From the NCBI GenBank assembly GCA_031394335.1, contig JANMXS010000149.1, positions 1 through 14,273 on the forward strand: 14,273 bases of DNA, given 5' to 3'. Source of the stretch: UKL13-2 sp031394335 (GTDB lineage Bacteria > Pseudomonadota > Gammaproteobacteria > Burkholderiales > Usitatibacteraceae). Within the stretch, counting starts at the first letter, position 1. Each line of letters opens with the position of its first letter. This document shows, piece by piece, positions 7,578 through 14,273 of this stretch. Below the pieces are notes generated by a model that saw nothing but the letters and a program-made list of their open reading frames with translations, had not been told where the DNA came from and did no database searches. Position numbers and translations under genes: made by a program.

Positions 7578-8066
7578 ATGTCGGACCACCGCCTCGATCG
7601 CTACGACCTGAACATCCTGCGCGTGCTGGCGGCGGATGGCCGGATCACCAAATCCAGGTTGGCCGAGGAAGTGTGCCTTTCCGTGTCAGCTACCTGGGAG
7701 CGGATGAAGCGCCTGGAAACAATCGGCCACATCCGGGGCTACCGCGCAGTGGTCGATTGGGGCCCCTTATTCAGGAGCAGCCAGGTTATCGTCGAACTCA
7801 GTCTTGATCGCCACACTGCCGTGCAAATGCGGCGCTTCGAGGAGCGCATTTCACGGGCTCCCGAGATCACGCGCTGTTACGCCACGGGCGGCGGCATCGA
7901 CTACGTGATGCATGTGTGGGCGCGCGACATCGACCACTACCAGCGTTTCATCGACCAGTTGCTTCTGGAAGACCTCGGCATCGAACGCTACTACACCTAC
8001 GTGGTGACCAAAGTAGTCAAGGACGGGGCCTTGCCGGTTCCAGATCTGGAGGGTTTCATCGCGTGA
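7578..8066 (+). CDS. doeX: Lrp/AsnC-family regulator DoeX
   Basis: This 162-residue Lrp/AsnC transcription factor has an N-terminal helix-turn-helix (about 6-58; LDRYDLNILRVLAADGRITK, then RLAEEVCLSVSATWERMKRL). A C-terminal AsnC/RAM ligand-binding domain follows (about 70-150; CYATGGGIDYVMHVWARDI). AAGG lies 8 nt before the ATG. Its place directly after doeB matches the doeABX arrangement in which DoeX was described as a regulator that binds near doeA. Its ligand here is unknown. With EnuR also present, the cluster carries two dedicated regulators of different families. Confidence 0.88.
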   Translation: MSDHRLDRYDLNILRVLAADGRITKSRLAEEVCLSVSATWERMKRLETIGHIRGYRAVVDWGPLFRSSQVIVELSLDRHTAVQMRRFEERISRAPEITRCYATGGGIDYVMHVWARDIDHYQRFIDQLLLEDLGIERYYTYVVTKVVKDGALPVPDLEGFIA

Positions 8067-8230
8067 CGCCCATGCGCGTCCGCCAGCCAGAGCGCAGCGG
8101 TCGCGCGCAAACTTTCTGCAATGCCCTGAACTTCCGAATAGTCGACGCCCAGGCAGCGTCGATTCAGAAAAAACGAAGCCGCATCCGTTCCTACACTGAA
8201 GCCAACTTCGAGCTTTCGGATCTCTCAGTC
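8067..8230 (+). other. doeX-doeC intergenic region with a perfect 7-bp dyad
   Basis: This 164-nt gap is much longer than the other junctions in the catabolic run. It holds TCGACGC (8142-8148) and its exact complement GCGTCGA (8156-8162), separated by 7 nt. An A-run rather than a T-run follows on the plus strand, so it is not an intrinsic terminator in the operon direction. It may be an operator or an mRNA hairpin. No clear promoter is visible. The frame is open into doeC, but the translated sequence resembles no domain I recognise. Confidence 0.3.
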
Positions 8231-9413
8231 ATGTTCCTCGCCCACCCTCCTCTTTTCAAGGCCCTGTGTTACGTCGACGGCAAGTGGATCCATAGCCAAG
8301 ACGGGGCCTCGATTGCCGTGCATAACCCTTGCGACCAACAGGTTCTGGACTACGTTCCAATGCTCGATGCGGGGCAGATCGCATCGGCCGTGGACGCGGC
8401 ACACCGTGCCCAGGCAGCATGGCGCTGGCTGCCGCTCAAAGAGCGTGCGCGTCTGCTCCACCGTTGGGGCGACCTGATCCTGGCGCATCGCTGCGATCTC
8501 GCCTTTCTCAGCACTGGCTCTGGCGCAGTTAGCCGATGAAGCGGGCTTGCCTCCCGGCGTATTCAACGTCGTGCTCGGCGCGCCCCGAATGGCCATGGAG
8601 ACCCTGGTACGCCATCCACTGGTCAAGGCCGTGAGCTTTACCGGATCGACACGCGTTGGCCAGCTGGTGAGCCAGACGGCGTCCGCCGCCGGCGTCAAGA
8701 AGGTCGCGCTGGAACTGGGCGGCAACGCCCCGTTCGTTATTACCGCCGACGCCGACCTTGAGCAGGCTGTTCACATTGCCGTCGAAGCAAAATTCCAGGC
8801 CTCGGGCCAGGATTGCTGCGCCGCCAATCGCATCTTCGTGCAGAGGCCTCTTTACGAGGAGTTTCTGACCCGCTACACGCTGGCCGTCCAGGAGCTGCGC
8901 GTAGGCCCAGGTCTTCTGGAGTCAAGCCAGATTGGGCCCTTGATGCACCAGGCCGCTTGGGATGGCACGGCAGCACGTGTACACGACGCGATCACGCGCG
9001 GTGCTCGCTTGCTGACCGGCGGTACGCCGCACAGCCTGGGCGGCCTGTTCTACCCACCCACGGTACTGGCTGACATGACGCCCGCGATGCGCATCTACCG
9101 GGAAGAAAACTTTGCCCCGATATCGGGTGTGATGGCCTTTAACAGTCTGGACGAAGTGGTGTCTCTGGCCAATGACACGCCATACGGTCTGGCTGCCTAT
9201 ATCTGCGCCACCCGGCTGGACGTGATCTGGCAACTCATGCGCCGAATTGACTCTGCGATGGTCGCCGTCAATGGCGCCAGCTTCACCGGGCCTCCTATTC
9301 CATTTGGCGGCATGAAGGCTTCGGGCTTGGGGCGTGAAGGTGGTCAGGAAGGATTCGAGCCTTTTGTCGAGACCAAGTATTTCTGTTTGAGCAACCTGGG
9401 TTTGCCGATTTGA
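8231..9413 (+). pseudogene. doeC: Aspartate-semialdehyde dehydrogenase DoeC, inactivated by an internal deletion and frameshift
   Basis: The remnant is an aldehyde dehydrogenase of the succinate-semialdehyde dehydrogenase (GabD) type. The 5' part (8231 to about 8505) encodes the normal start (LFKALCYVDGKW to RLLHRWGDLILAHRCDL). The 3' part, in another frame, resumes at PFSALALAQLADEAGLPPGVF and runs intact to 9413. It includes FTGSTRVGQ, the glutamate motif ELGGNAPF, and the catalytic cysteine in GQDC (codon 8814-8816). Compared with E. coli GabD as I recall it, about 94 residues are missing between the parts, including the PWNFP and KPA cofactor-site motifs. The two frames require a loss of 2 modulo 3 bases, so about 281 bp. 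The first frame stops at 8537-8539. DoeC would oxidise aspartate semialdehyde to aspartate. A 288-codon product from the TTG at 8547 is possible but would lack much of the NAD-binding domain. Confidence 0.87.
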
Positions 9414-9442
9414 GGCAGCCCGCATTTAGAAAGTAGCAAGTC

Positions 9443-10828
9443 ATGGACCTATCTGTATCGGAACTTCTGCAAAGCGATCGCCAGCATTTTCTGCACCCCT
9501 CGACCCATGCGCATGACCATGCCGCCGGCACATTGAAAGGCCGCATCATTACCGGCGCGCAAGGGATCCGCATCACCGATCATGAAGGGCGGTCTCGCAT
9601 CGACGCGTTTGCGGGCCTGTATTGCGTCAACATTGGCTACGGCCGGATCGAAGTCGCGGAGGCGATGTACGAACAGGCCAAGCGCCTCGCCTACTACCAC
9701 ACCTATGTCGGCCATTCGACCGACACCATTATCGAGCTGTCACGCCGGATCATCGAATGGGCACCCGAGGGCATGAAAAAGGTCTACTACGGAATGTCGG
9801 GGTCCGATGCCAATGAGACTCAAATCAAGCTGGTCTGGTATTACAACAACGTGCTGGGACGTCCGACGAAGAAGAAAATCATCTCGCGCCAGCGCGGCTA
9901 CCACGGCTCGGGCATCGTCACCGGCAGTCTTACGGGCCTGCCGGGATTCCACCAGAGCTTCGATCTGCCGGTGGAACGGGTCAAGCACACCACCTGCCCG
10001 CACTGGTACCGGCAAGCTTCCGAGGGCATGGACGAAGCCGCTTTTGTGCGCCAATGCGCCGATGACCTTGAGCAACTGATCTTGGCGGAAGGACCCGATT
10101 CCGTGGCCGCCTTTATTGGAGAACCGGTGTTGGGCACCGGTGGCATCGTGCCGCCGCCGACCGGCTACTGGGACGCCATCCAGTTGGTACTGCAAAAGTA
10201 CGACATCCTGCTGATTGCCGACGAAGTGGTCTGCGCCTTCGGGCGCCTTGGCTCGCCGATGGGCTGCCAGCACTACGGGATCAAACCCGACCTGATCACC
10301 ATTGCCAAAGGCCTCACCAGCGCTTATGCACCGCTGTCAGGCGTGATCGTCGGGGATAAGGTGTGGGAAGTCATTGAGCGCGGCTCGCGCGAGCAGGGTG
10401 CCATGGGCCACGGATGGACCTATTCCGGCCACCCGGTTTGCGCGGCGGCGGCGATCGCCAACCTGGACATCCTGGAGCGCGAGAGCATCATGGCCAACGC
10501 AGCCGACGTGGGAGCGTACCTGCAACGGAAAATGCATGAAAACTTCGACCGGCATCCGCTGGTCGGAGAGGTGCGCGGAGTTGGGATGTTGGCGGCTCTC
10601 GAGTTCATGGCGGACCCCGGGCGGCGCATTGCCTTTGATCCGGCGCGCAAAGTGGGCACCAAGGTTTCCGCCGCCGCCTTCGACCTCGGCTTGATTGCGC
10701 GCGCCATGCCCAATGGAGACATTCTGGGCTTCGCGCCCCCACTGATCACTACCCGGGCAGATGTCGATGAGATTGTCCGGATCACCAAGGCAGCCGTGGA
10801 TGCGGTGGCCACCGAGGTGATTGAGTGA
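9443..10828 (+). CDS. doeD: Diaminobutyrate transaminase DoeD (class III aminotransferase)
   Basis: This 461-residue PLP enzyme of the class III (omega) aminotransferase family is of normal length. GMSGSDANETQIKL (117-130) binds the cofactor phosphate, RQRGYHGSG (149-157) is the aromatic stacking loop, and LLIADEVVCAFGRLG (256-270) carries the aspartate that contacts the pyridine nitrogen. K289 in TIAKGLTSAYAPLSG forms the Schiff base, and GHGWTYSGHPVCAAAA is the domain-closing segment. In the pathway DoeD converts DABA to aspartate semialdehyde, the substrate of DoeC. It lies 29 nt after the broken doeC and appears intact. Related omega-transaminases act on GABA or beta-alanine, so the substrate is inferred from the neighbourhood. 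The ribosome-binding site is weak. Confidence 0.88.
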   Translation: MDLSVSELLQSDRQHFLHPSTHAHDHAAGTLKGRIITGAQGIRITDHEGRSRIDAFAGLYCVNIGYGRIEVAEAMYEQAKRLAYYHTYVGHSTDTIIELSRRIIEWAPEGMKKVYYGMSGSDANETQIKLVWYYNNVLGRPTKKKIISRQRGYHGSGIVTGSLTGLPGFHQSFDLPVERVKHTTCPHWYRQASEGMDEAAFVRQCADDLEQLILAEGPDSVAAFIGEPVLGTGGIVPPPTGYWDAIQLVLQKYDILLIADEVVCAFGRLGSPMGCQHYGIKPDLITIAKGLTSAYAPLSGVIVGDKVWEVIERGSREQGAMGHGWTYSGHPVCAAAAIANLDILERESIMANAADVGAYLQRKMHENFDRHPLVGEVRGVGMLAALEFMADPGRRIAFDPARKVGTKVSAAAFDLGLIARAMPNGDILGFAPPLITTRADVDEIVRITKAAVDAVATEVIE

Positions 10829-10993
10829 GAATCGCGCCCCGATTGTCCTAGGATAATGAGACGACGAATGTCTTCTTTGTATTATTACCCTGCTGAGCGA
10901 ACTTCACGGGGCGCTCAATTACATGGGGCAGCGCCCATCGGCTGACCCAATCCGTTCTACCTGTAAACCCGGCACAAAGAAGGAAACTCCACC
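10829..10993 (+). promoter_or_regulatory. doeD-ehuB intergenic region: possible promoter and dyad
   Basis: This 165-nt gap separates catabolic and transport genes. ATGAGA (10856-10861), 18 nt, then TATTAT (10880-10885) is a possible sigma-70 promoter for ehuBCDA. Downstream, GGGCGCT (10909-10915) and AGCGCCC (10930-10936) form a perfect 7-bp inverted repeat with a 14-nt spacer, a candidate operator or leader hairpin. AATCG/CGATT (about 10830-10844) is a weaker dyad just after doeD with no T-run. A GAAGGA ribosome-binding site precedes ehuB. Confidence 0.3.
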
Positions 10994-11845
10994 ATGATCC
11001 CATCCTCTCGTTTGACCCGCCGTCTGGCCCTGACCGCTCTGGGCCTGGCATCGGTCCTTGCAGCCAGTCCGGCCTATGCTGAGACTACGCTGGAGCGCAT
11101 CAAGCGCACCGGCGAGATTCGCATCGGTTACGCCAATGAGGCGCCCTTCGCCTACACCGAGCCCAACGGCAACGTGACCGGCGAATCGCCCGAGATCGTC
11201 AAAAGAATGGCGGCCCGTCTGGGCGTCAAGAAGACCGATGCGGTGCTCACCGAGTGGGGCGGCCTGATTCCCGGCCTGATGGCCGGACGCTTCGACGTGA
11301 TTGCCGCGGGCATGTACGTTACGCCCGCGCGCTTGCAGCAAGTTCTGTTTACCGATCCGCATTACCAGCTCGGCGACACCTTGCTGGTACAACCGGGTAA
11401 CCCCAAGAAGCTGGACAGTTACACCAGCATCGCCAAGGACCCAAGCCTCAAGCTGGCCATCATGTCAGGCACGGCGGAACTGGAATACGCCAAAAAAGCA
11501 GGCATCGTCGAGAGCCAGATCCTGCTGGTGCCCGACACCGTGGCGCAGCTTCAGGCGGTGGTGACCAAACGCGCTGATGCGGCTATCGGCACCCAATTGA
11601 CGATGAAGGACCTGGCTGGCAAGTCGGGTAAACGCGCCGAAGCGATCAGCGGCTTCAAGGATGAACCCGCCAACACCGGCTACGGAGCACTGGCCTTCCG
11701 CAAGGAGGACCAGGCCCTGCGTGATGCGTTCAACCATGAGTTGCAGACCTGGCTGGGCGGGGAGGAGCATCTCAAGACCGTCGCGCCGTTCGGTTTTGAC
11801 CGTTCGAACCTCACCACCAAGAAGGCCGCCGAACTAGCTAAGTAG
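10994..11845 (+). CDS. ehuB: Ectoine/hydroxyectoine ABC transporter, substrate-binding protein EhuB
   Basis: This 283-residue periplasmic solute-binding protein belongs to the polar amino-acid family (SBP_bac_3). The signal peptide is residues 1-29, with likely cleavage after AYA and mature start ETTLERIKRTG. The n-region holds a twin arginine (LTRRLAL) that only loosely resembles a Tat signal, so Sec export is more likely. Mature landmarks are GEIRIGYANEAPFAYTEPNG, LIPGLMAGRFDVIAAGMYVTPAR and DTVAQLQAVVTKRADAAIGT. EhuB of Sinorhizobium meliloti binds ectoine through an aromatic cage and charged residues; the same ligand is inferred here from the cluster. A strong AGGA site lies 9 nt before the ATG. 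It is separated from ehuC by a strong hairpin, which often accompanies higher binding-protein expression. Confidence 0.92.
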   Translation: MIPSSRLTRRLALTALGLASVLAASPAYAETTLERIKRTGEIRIGYANEAPFAYTEPNGNVTGESPEIVKRMAARLGVKKTDAVLTEWGGLIPGLMAGRFDVIAAGMYVTPARLQQVLFTDPHYQLGDTLLVQPGNPKKLDSYTSIAKDPSLKLAIMSGTAELEYAKKAGIVESQILLVPDTVAQLQAVVTKRADAAIGTQLTMKDLAGKSGKRAEAISGFKDEPANTGYGALAFRKEDQALRDAFNHELQTWLGGEEHLKTVAPFGFDRSNLTTKKAAELAK

Positions 11846-11856
11846 TATTCGTGCAT

Positions 11857-11881
11857 GTGGCGCGTTCCGGGAACGCGCCAC
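11857..11881 (+). promoter_or_regulatory. Strong intercistronic hairpin between ehuB and ehuC
   Basis: GTGGCGCGTTCC (11857-11868) and its exact complement GGAACGCGCCAC (11870-11881) are separated by one base. They can fold as an 11-bp GC-rich stem with a CGG loop. No T-run follows, so it is not a complete intrinsic terminator. By analogy with binding-protein/permease junctions in other ABC operons, it probably stabilises the 3' end of ehuB mRNA or causes partial termination, giving more EhuB than permease. This role is inferred. Confidence 0.6.
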
Positions 11882-11905
11882 GGATCGAGCACTCCATCAA
11901 TCCAC

Positions 11906-11910
11906 AGGAG
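11906..11910 (+). promoter_or_regulatory. Ribosome-binding site that sets a GTG start for ehuC
   Basis: AGGAG lies 7 nt before the GTG at 11918. The longer frame opening at 11855 would run through the hairpin and adds 21 residues unlike a permease N-terminus. Confidence 0.7.
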
Positions 11911-11917
11911 ACCTTGC

Positions 11918-12574
11918 GTGGGTGAACTGCTACCACTTCTTCTGGACGGTGCCTGGATGACGGTGCGTATTACGGTGGTCGCGGCGATCCTGGCAGCCTT
12001 GCTCGCGATGCTGGCCGCCCTTGCGGTTAATGCGCCGCTTCGCCTGCTGCGCTGGACCGCGATCGTCTATGTCGAGATCTTCAGGGGCACATCCCTTTTA
12101 GTCCAGTTGTTCTGGCTGTATTTCGTGCTGCCGCTGCCGCCATTTCGCGTCGAGTTGCCCTCGTTTACGGTGGCGGTATTGGGCATCGGCCTTCATATTG
12201 GCGCGTATGGCGCTGAGATCATGCGAGGAGCCTTTACAGCCGTCCCCAAAGGGCAATGGGAAGCGGCGATCGCGCTGAGCATTCCACCCCTCACGCGTTT
12301 TCTCCGGATCATTCTTCCGCAGGCGTTGCGCAACGCCATTCCGCCGGGTACCAATCTGCTGATCGAATTGCTGAAGGTTACCTCAATGGTGTCCCTGATC
12401 ACGCTGGGAGATCTGAGTTTTCGGGCCAGCCAACTGGTTCAGGCGACGTTTCGCAGCGGCGAGATTTTTATCCTGACCTTGTTGATTTACTTCCTTCTGG
12501 CGCAGGTCATCAACGTGCTCATGAAGGGGCTTGAAAAACGTCTGAGCCGAGGTGTTATCCGGGGCAACCTGTGA
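11918..12574 (+). CDS. ehuC: Ectoine/hydroxyectoine ABC transporter permease EhuC
   Basis: This 218-residue inner-membrane permease is of the polar amino-acid ABC family (HisM/GlnP type). Hydrophobic segments are at about 15-37, 47-75, 83-104, 145-163 and 182-204. The cytoplasmic EAA loop that contacts the ATPase is at 115-134 (EAAIALSIPPLTRFLRIILP). EIFRGTSLLVQLF (53-65) is the conserved early motif of this family. It starts with GTG, chosen for its AGGAG site and family-like length. Its TGA overlaps the GTG of ehuD by 4 nt (GTGA), which implies translational coupling. It is expected to form a heterodimeric channel with EhuD. Confidence 0.9.
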   Translation: MGELLPLLLDGAWMTVRITVVAAILAALLAMLAALAVNAPLRLLRWTAIVYVEIFRGTSLLVQLFWLYFVLPLPPFRVELPSFTVAVLGIGLHIGAYGAEIMRGAFTAVPKGQWEAAIALSIPPLTRFLRIILPQALRNAIPPGTNLLIELLKVTSMVSLITLGDLSFRASQLVQATFRSGEIFILTLLIYFLLAQVINVLMKGLEKRLSRGVIRGNL

Positions 12575-13233
12575 CAAACAAGTTGATCGACTGGAAGTAT
12601 GCGTGGGATATCCTGCCCGAGTTGCTGCGCGGTTCGGTCTATACCGTAGGCATCACGCTCGTGGCATTCTCAATGGCCCTGGTCGGAGGCCTGATTCTGG
12701 CCTTGTTGCGCCGCTCCCGGATCAGCTGGCTGTCTTGGACCACTGCCGTCCTGATCGAATTCATACGCAGTACTCCCTTGCTGATCCAGATATTTTTCCT
12801 GTTTTACGTCTTGCCAGAATATGGGATCACCTTGTCGGCACTGGCAGCGGGCACGTTCGCGATTGCGCTGCACTACTCGTGTTACACCGCCGAAGCGTAT
12901 CGTGCCGGGCTGAACGCGGTTCCGCTCGGGCAGTGGGAAGCGGCCAAGGCACTGAGCCTGAGCCCGCGCAACGCTTATTTTTCGGTCATCTTTCCGCAGA
13001 TGATCCGCCCCATCGTGCCCGCGCTTGGAAACAATATGATTGCCATGTTCAAGGATACGCCGGTGCTTTCAGCGATCACGGTGGTCGAACTGATGTTGCA
13101 AGCAAAGAACATCGGGTCCCAATCCTTTCGCTACCTGGAGCCAATCACCCTGGCCGGCCTTTTCTTCCTGATCATCAGCCTCGCTTGCGCAGCGGGCGTA
13201 CGCAAGTTCGAGACGAAACTGAGGCTGCCATGA
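12571..13233 (+). CDS. ehuD: Ectoine/hydroxyectoine ABC transporter permease EhuD
   Basis: This 220-residue second permease is of the same family. Hydrophobic segments are at about 22-46, 56-81, 88-104, 150-170 and 190-209. LIEFIRSTPLLIQIFFLFYV (61-80) is the conserved motif, and the EAA loop is QWEAAKALSLSPRNAYFSVI (121-140). FKDTPVLSAITVVEL (160-174) is typical of amino-acid permeases. It begins with GTG, overlapping the ehuC stop by 4 nt. Its TGA in turn overlaps an ATG (13230) that opens a 20-codon ORF leading into ehuA. It pairs with EhuC in the membrane. Confidence 0.9.
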   Translation: MTNKLIDWKYAWDILPELLRGSVYTVGITLVAFSMALVGGLILALLRRSRISWLSWTTAVLIEFIRSTPLLIQIFFLFYVLPEYGITLSALAAGTFAIALHYSCYTAEAYRAGLNAVPLGQWEAAKALSLSPRNAYFSVIFPQMIRPIVPALGNNMIAMFKDTPVLSAITVVELMLQAKNIGSQSFRYLEPITLAGLFFLIISLACAAGVRKFETKLRLP

Positions 13234-13292
13234 AAGCCGCCCGGGCATCCGCGTCCACGCCCCTTGACTCGACGAAAGCAGACAACCGATGA
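13230..13292 (+). CDS. Possible 20-codon coupling ORF between ehuD and ehuA
   Basis: The ATG at 13230 overlaps the ehuD stop (ATGA), with GAGG 5 nt upstream. The frame runs 20 codons and its TGA (13290-13292) overlaps the ehuA start, again as ATGA. The ehuA ATG has no good ribosome-binding site of its own, so ribosomes finishing this short frame could reinitiate there. The peptide (MKAARASASTPLDSTKADNR) has no recognisable domain. The coincidence of both overlaps is seen directly; translation is inference. Confidence 0.3.
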   Translation: MKAARASASTPLDSTKADNR

Positions 13293-14116
13293 CGGATCAG
13301 ACGCCCACGGCCCGATTAGATCCCGAACCAGCGGCCAACGCCACGGCCCCTATCGTTTCTTTCCGGGGTGTCAGCAAGCGCTACGGACCTCTATGCGTAC
13401 TCGATCACCTGGATCTGGACATTCTGCCCAATGAGAAGGTGGCCCTGATCGGACCGAGTGGCTCCGGCAAGTCGACCCTTCTGCGGGTATTGATGACACT
13501 CGAAAACATCGACGAAGGACTAATCGAAGTCGAAGGCGAGCCCCTGACACATATGCACGTGCGCGGGGCGCTTGTCCCTGCCAACGAACGCTATCAGCGA
13601 CAGGTTCGCCGCAAGATCGGCATGGTGTTCCAGAACTTCAACCTGTTCCCACACATGACAGCGTTGCAGAACACGATCGAAGCGCCAATGCGGGCCTTGG
13701 GACTGCGGCGCAAGGAGGCGGTCGAACGCGCCTCCGAGCTGTTGGCGATGGTCGGCCTGTCGGACAAGCTGGGCCACTACCCGTCCCAGTTATCTGGCGG
13801 CCAGCAGCAGCGCGTGGCCATTGCCAGGGCTTTGGCCATGCGGCCCAAAGTAATGCTGTTCGACGAGGTGACATCCTCCCTCGATCCCGAGCTATGCGCG
13901 GAGGTGCTGAACGTGATACGCCGCTTGGGCAAGGAACACAACCTCACGATGCTCATGGTCACGCACCAGATGGGATTTGCGCGCGAATTTGCCGACCGCG
14001 TCTGTTTTTTTTCACAGGGCAATATCACGGAGCAGGGTAGCGCGCAGCAATTCTTCAGCGCACCGCAGCATGAACGAACCCGGAGTTTTTTAAAATCCGT
14101 CATGGAAGCGAGCTGA
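13289..14116 (+). CDS. ehuA: Ectoine/hydroxyectoine ABC transporter ATP-binding protein EhuA
   Basis: This 275-residue ATPase of the polar amino-acid ABC family has all the motifs. Walker A is GPSGSGKST (55-63), and the Q-loop lies in GMVFQNFNLFPHMT (111-124). The signature is LSGGQQQR (168-175), and Walker B is VMLFDEVTSSLDP (188-200) with catalytic E193. The H-loop is MVTHQMGFAREFADRV (223-238). It energises import through EhuC and EhuD. The first 22 or so residues (TPTARLDPEPAANATAP) precede the nucleotide-binding fold and look flexible, so a later start is not excluded. Walker B reads EVTSSLDP rather than the common EPTSALDP; EV is, to my recollection, usual in EhuA. The ATG overlaps the stop of the 20-codon upstream ORF. 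It is the last gene of the transporter unit. Confidence 0.92.
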   Translation: MTDQTPTARLDPEPAANATAPIVSFRGVSKRYGPLCVLDHLDLDILPNEKVALIGPSGSGKSTLLRVLMTLENIDEGLIEVEGEPLTHMHVRGALVPANERYQRQVRRKIGMVFQNFNLFPHMTALQNTIEAPMRALGLRRKEAVERASELLAMVGLSDKLGHYPSQLSGGQQQRVAIARALAMRPKVMLFDEVTSSLDPELCAEVLNVIRRLGKEHNLTMLMVTHQMGFAREFADRVCFFSQGNITEQGSAQQFFSAPQHERTRSFLKSVMEAS

Positions 14117-14273
14117 AGCAGGCTGCCTTGAACTCGGGCCGGCGGCAATGCACTACAGTCGAAGGCGAGCCCGCCTGGGTTCCACCGCTGGCGCCCACTC
14201 GACCCATCATGAACACCGCTTTCTCCAACGACCAGGCCGACACCCACCAACACGCCGAGCGCCAGGCCACGGT
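14117..14273 (+). other. Region after ehuA, with a possible start of a further gene at 14209
   Basis: I see no clear intrinsic terminator after ehuA. An ATG at 14209 opens a frame that stays open for 21 codons to the window edge (MNTAFSNDQADTHQHAERQA), but it has no good ribosome-binding site and matches no family I recognise. It may be the start of the next gene. Confidence 0.25.

Noticed and set aside
8547..9413. A functional short dehydrogenase starting at TTG 8547
   Set aside because: It would lack the N-terminal half of the NAD-binding domain and has no clear ribosome-binding site; better explained as the 3' part of a deleted doeC.
12552..13292. 246-codon plus-strand frame overlapping ehuD
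   Set aside because: EhuD in the other frame has all permease motifs. Only the last 20 codons of this frame (13230-13292) were kept, as a possible coupling ORF.
13529..14172. 15-bp direct repeat GTCGAAGGCGAGCCC inside ehuA (13529-13543) and after it (14158-14172)
   Set aside because: It is a single short GC-rich match with no further similarity around it; probably chance.

Overview
The window is GC-rich, densely coded and proteobacterial in style. The gene families and their order (chrB-chrA, then an enuR-controlled ectoine cluster with an Ehu-type ABC importer) suggest a betaproteobacterium, probably Burkholderiales. That placement is inferred from gene content and protein resemblance; no rRNA or other marker is present. 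I see no tRNA, rRNA, CRISPR array, complete insertion sequence or phage gene.

Layout. (1) Positions 1-1353, minus strand: chrB (chromate-responsive regulator) followed by the 5' part of chrA (chromate efflux), which runs off the left edge. (2) 1354-1541: an AT-rich divergent intergenic region with two abutting 14-bp palindromes next to chrB. (3) 1542-2936, plus strand: enuR, a MocR/GabR-type PLP-dependent regulator of ectoine catabolism. (4) 2937-3224: a non-coding gap holding a 159-bp MITE-like element flanked by CTAG, then two short palindromes upstream of eutB. (5) 3225-10828: the catabolic genes eutB, eutC, doeA, doeB, doeX, a broken doeC, and doeD. (6) 10994-14116: ehuB, ehuC, ehuD and ehuA, a complete ABC importer for ectoine and hydroxyectoine. 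(7) 14117-14273: mostly non-coding, with a possible start of another gene.

How the genes work together. EhuB captures (hydroxy)ectoine in the periplasm, EhuC and EhuD form the membrane channel, and EhuA powers import. DoeA opens the ectoine ring to N-acetyl-diaminobutyrate. DoeB removes the acetyl group, giving L-2,4-diaminobutyrate (DABA). DoeD transaminates DABA to aspartate semialdehyde, and DoeC would oxidise that to aspartate. EutB and EutC are the proposed hydroxyectoine branch. EnuR (which senses pathway intermediates through its PLP) and DoeX (Lrp/AsnC type) are the probable regulators.

The system itself is known rather than new. The points of interest are: doeC has lost an internal segment of about 281 bp and is frameshifted, so the last step must be supplied elsewhere or is lost; eutA, the usual partner of eutB and eutC, is absent from the window; a MITE-like element lies between enuR and eutB; a perfect 12-bp inverted repeat separates ehuB from ehuC; and a 20-codon ORF exactly bridges ehuD and ehuA through two ATGA overlaps.
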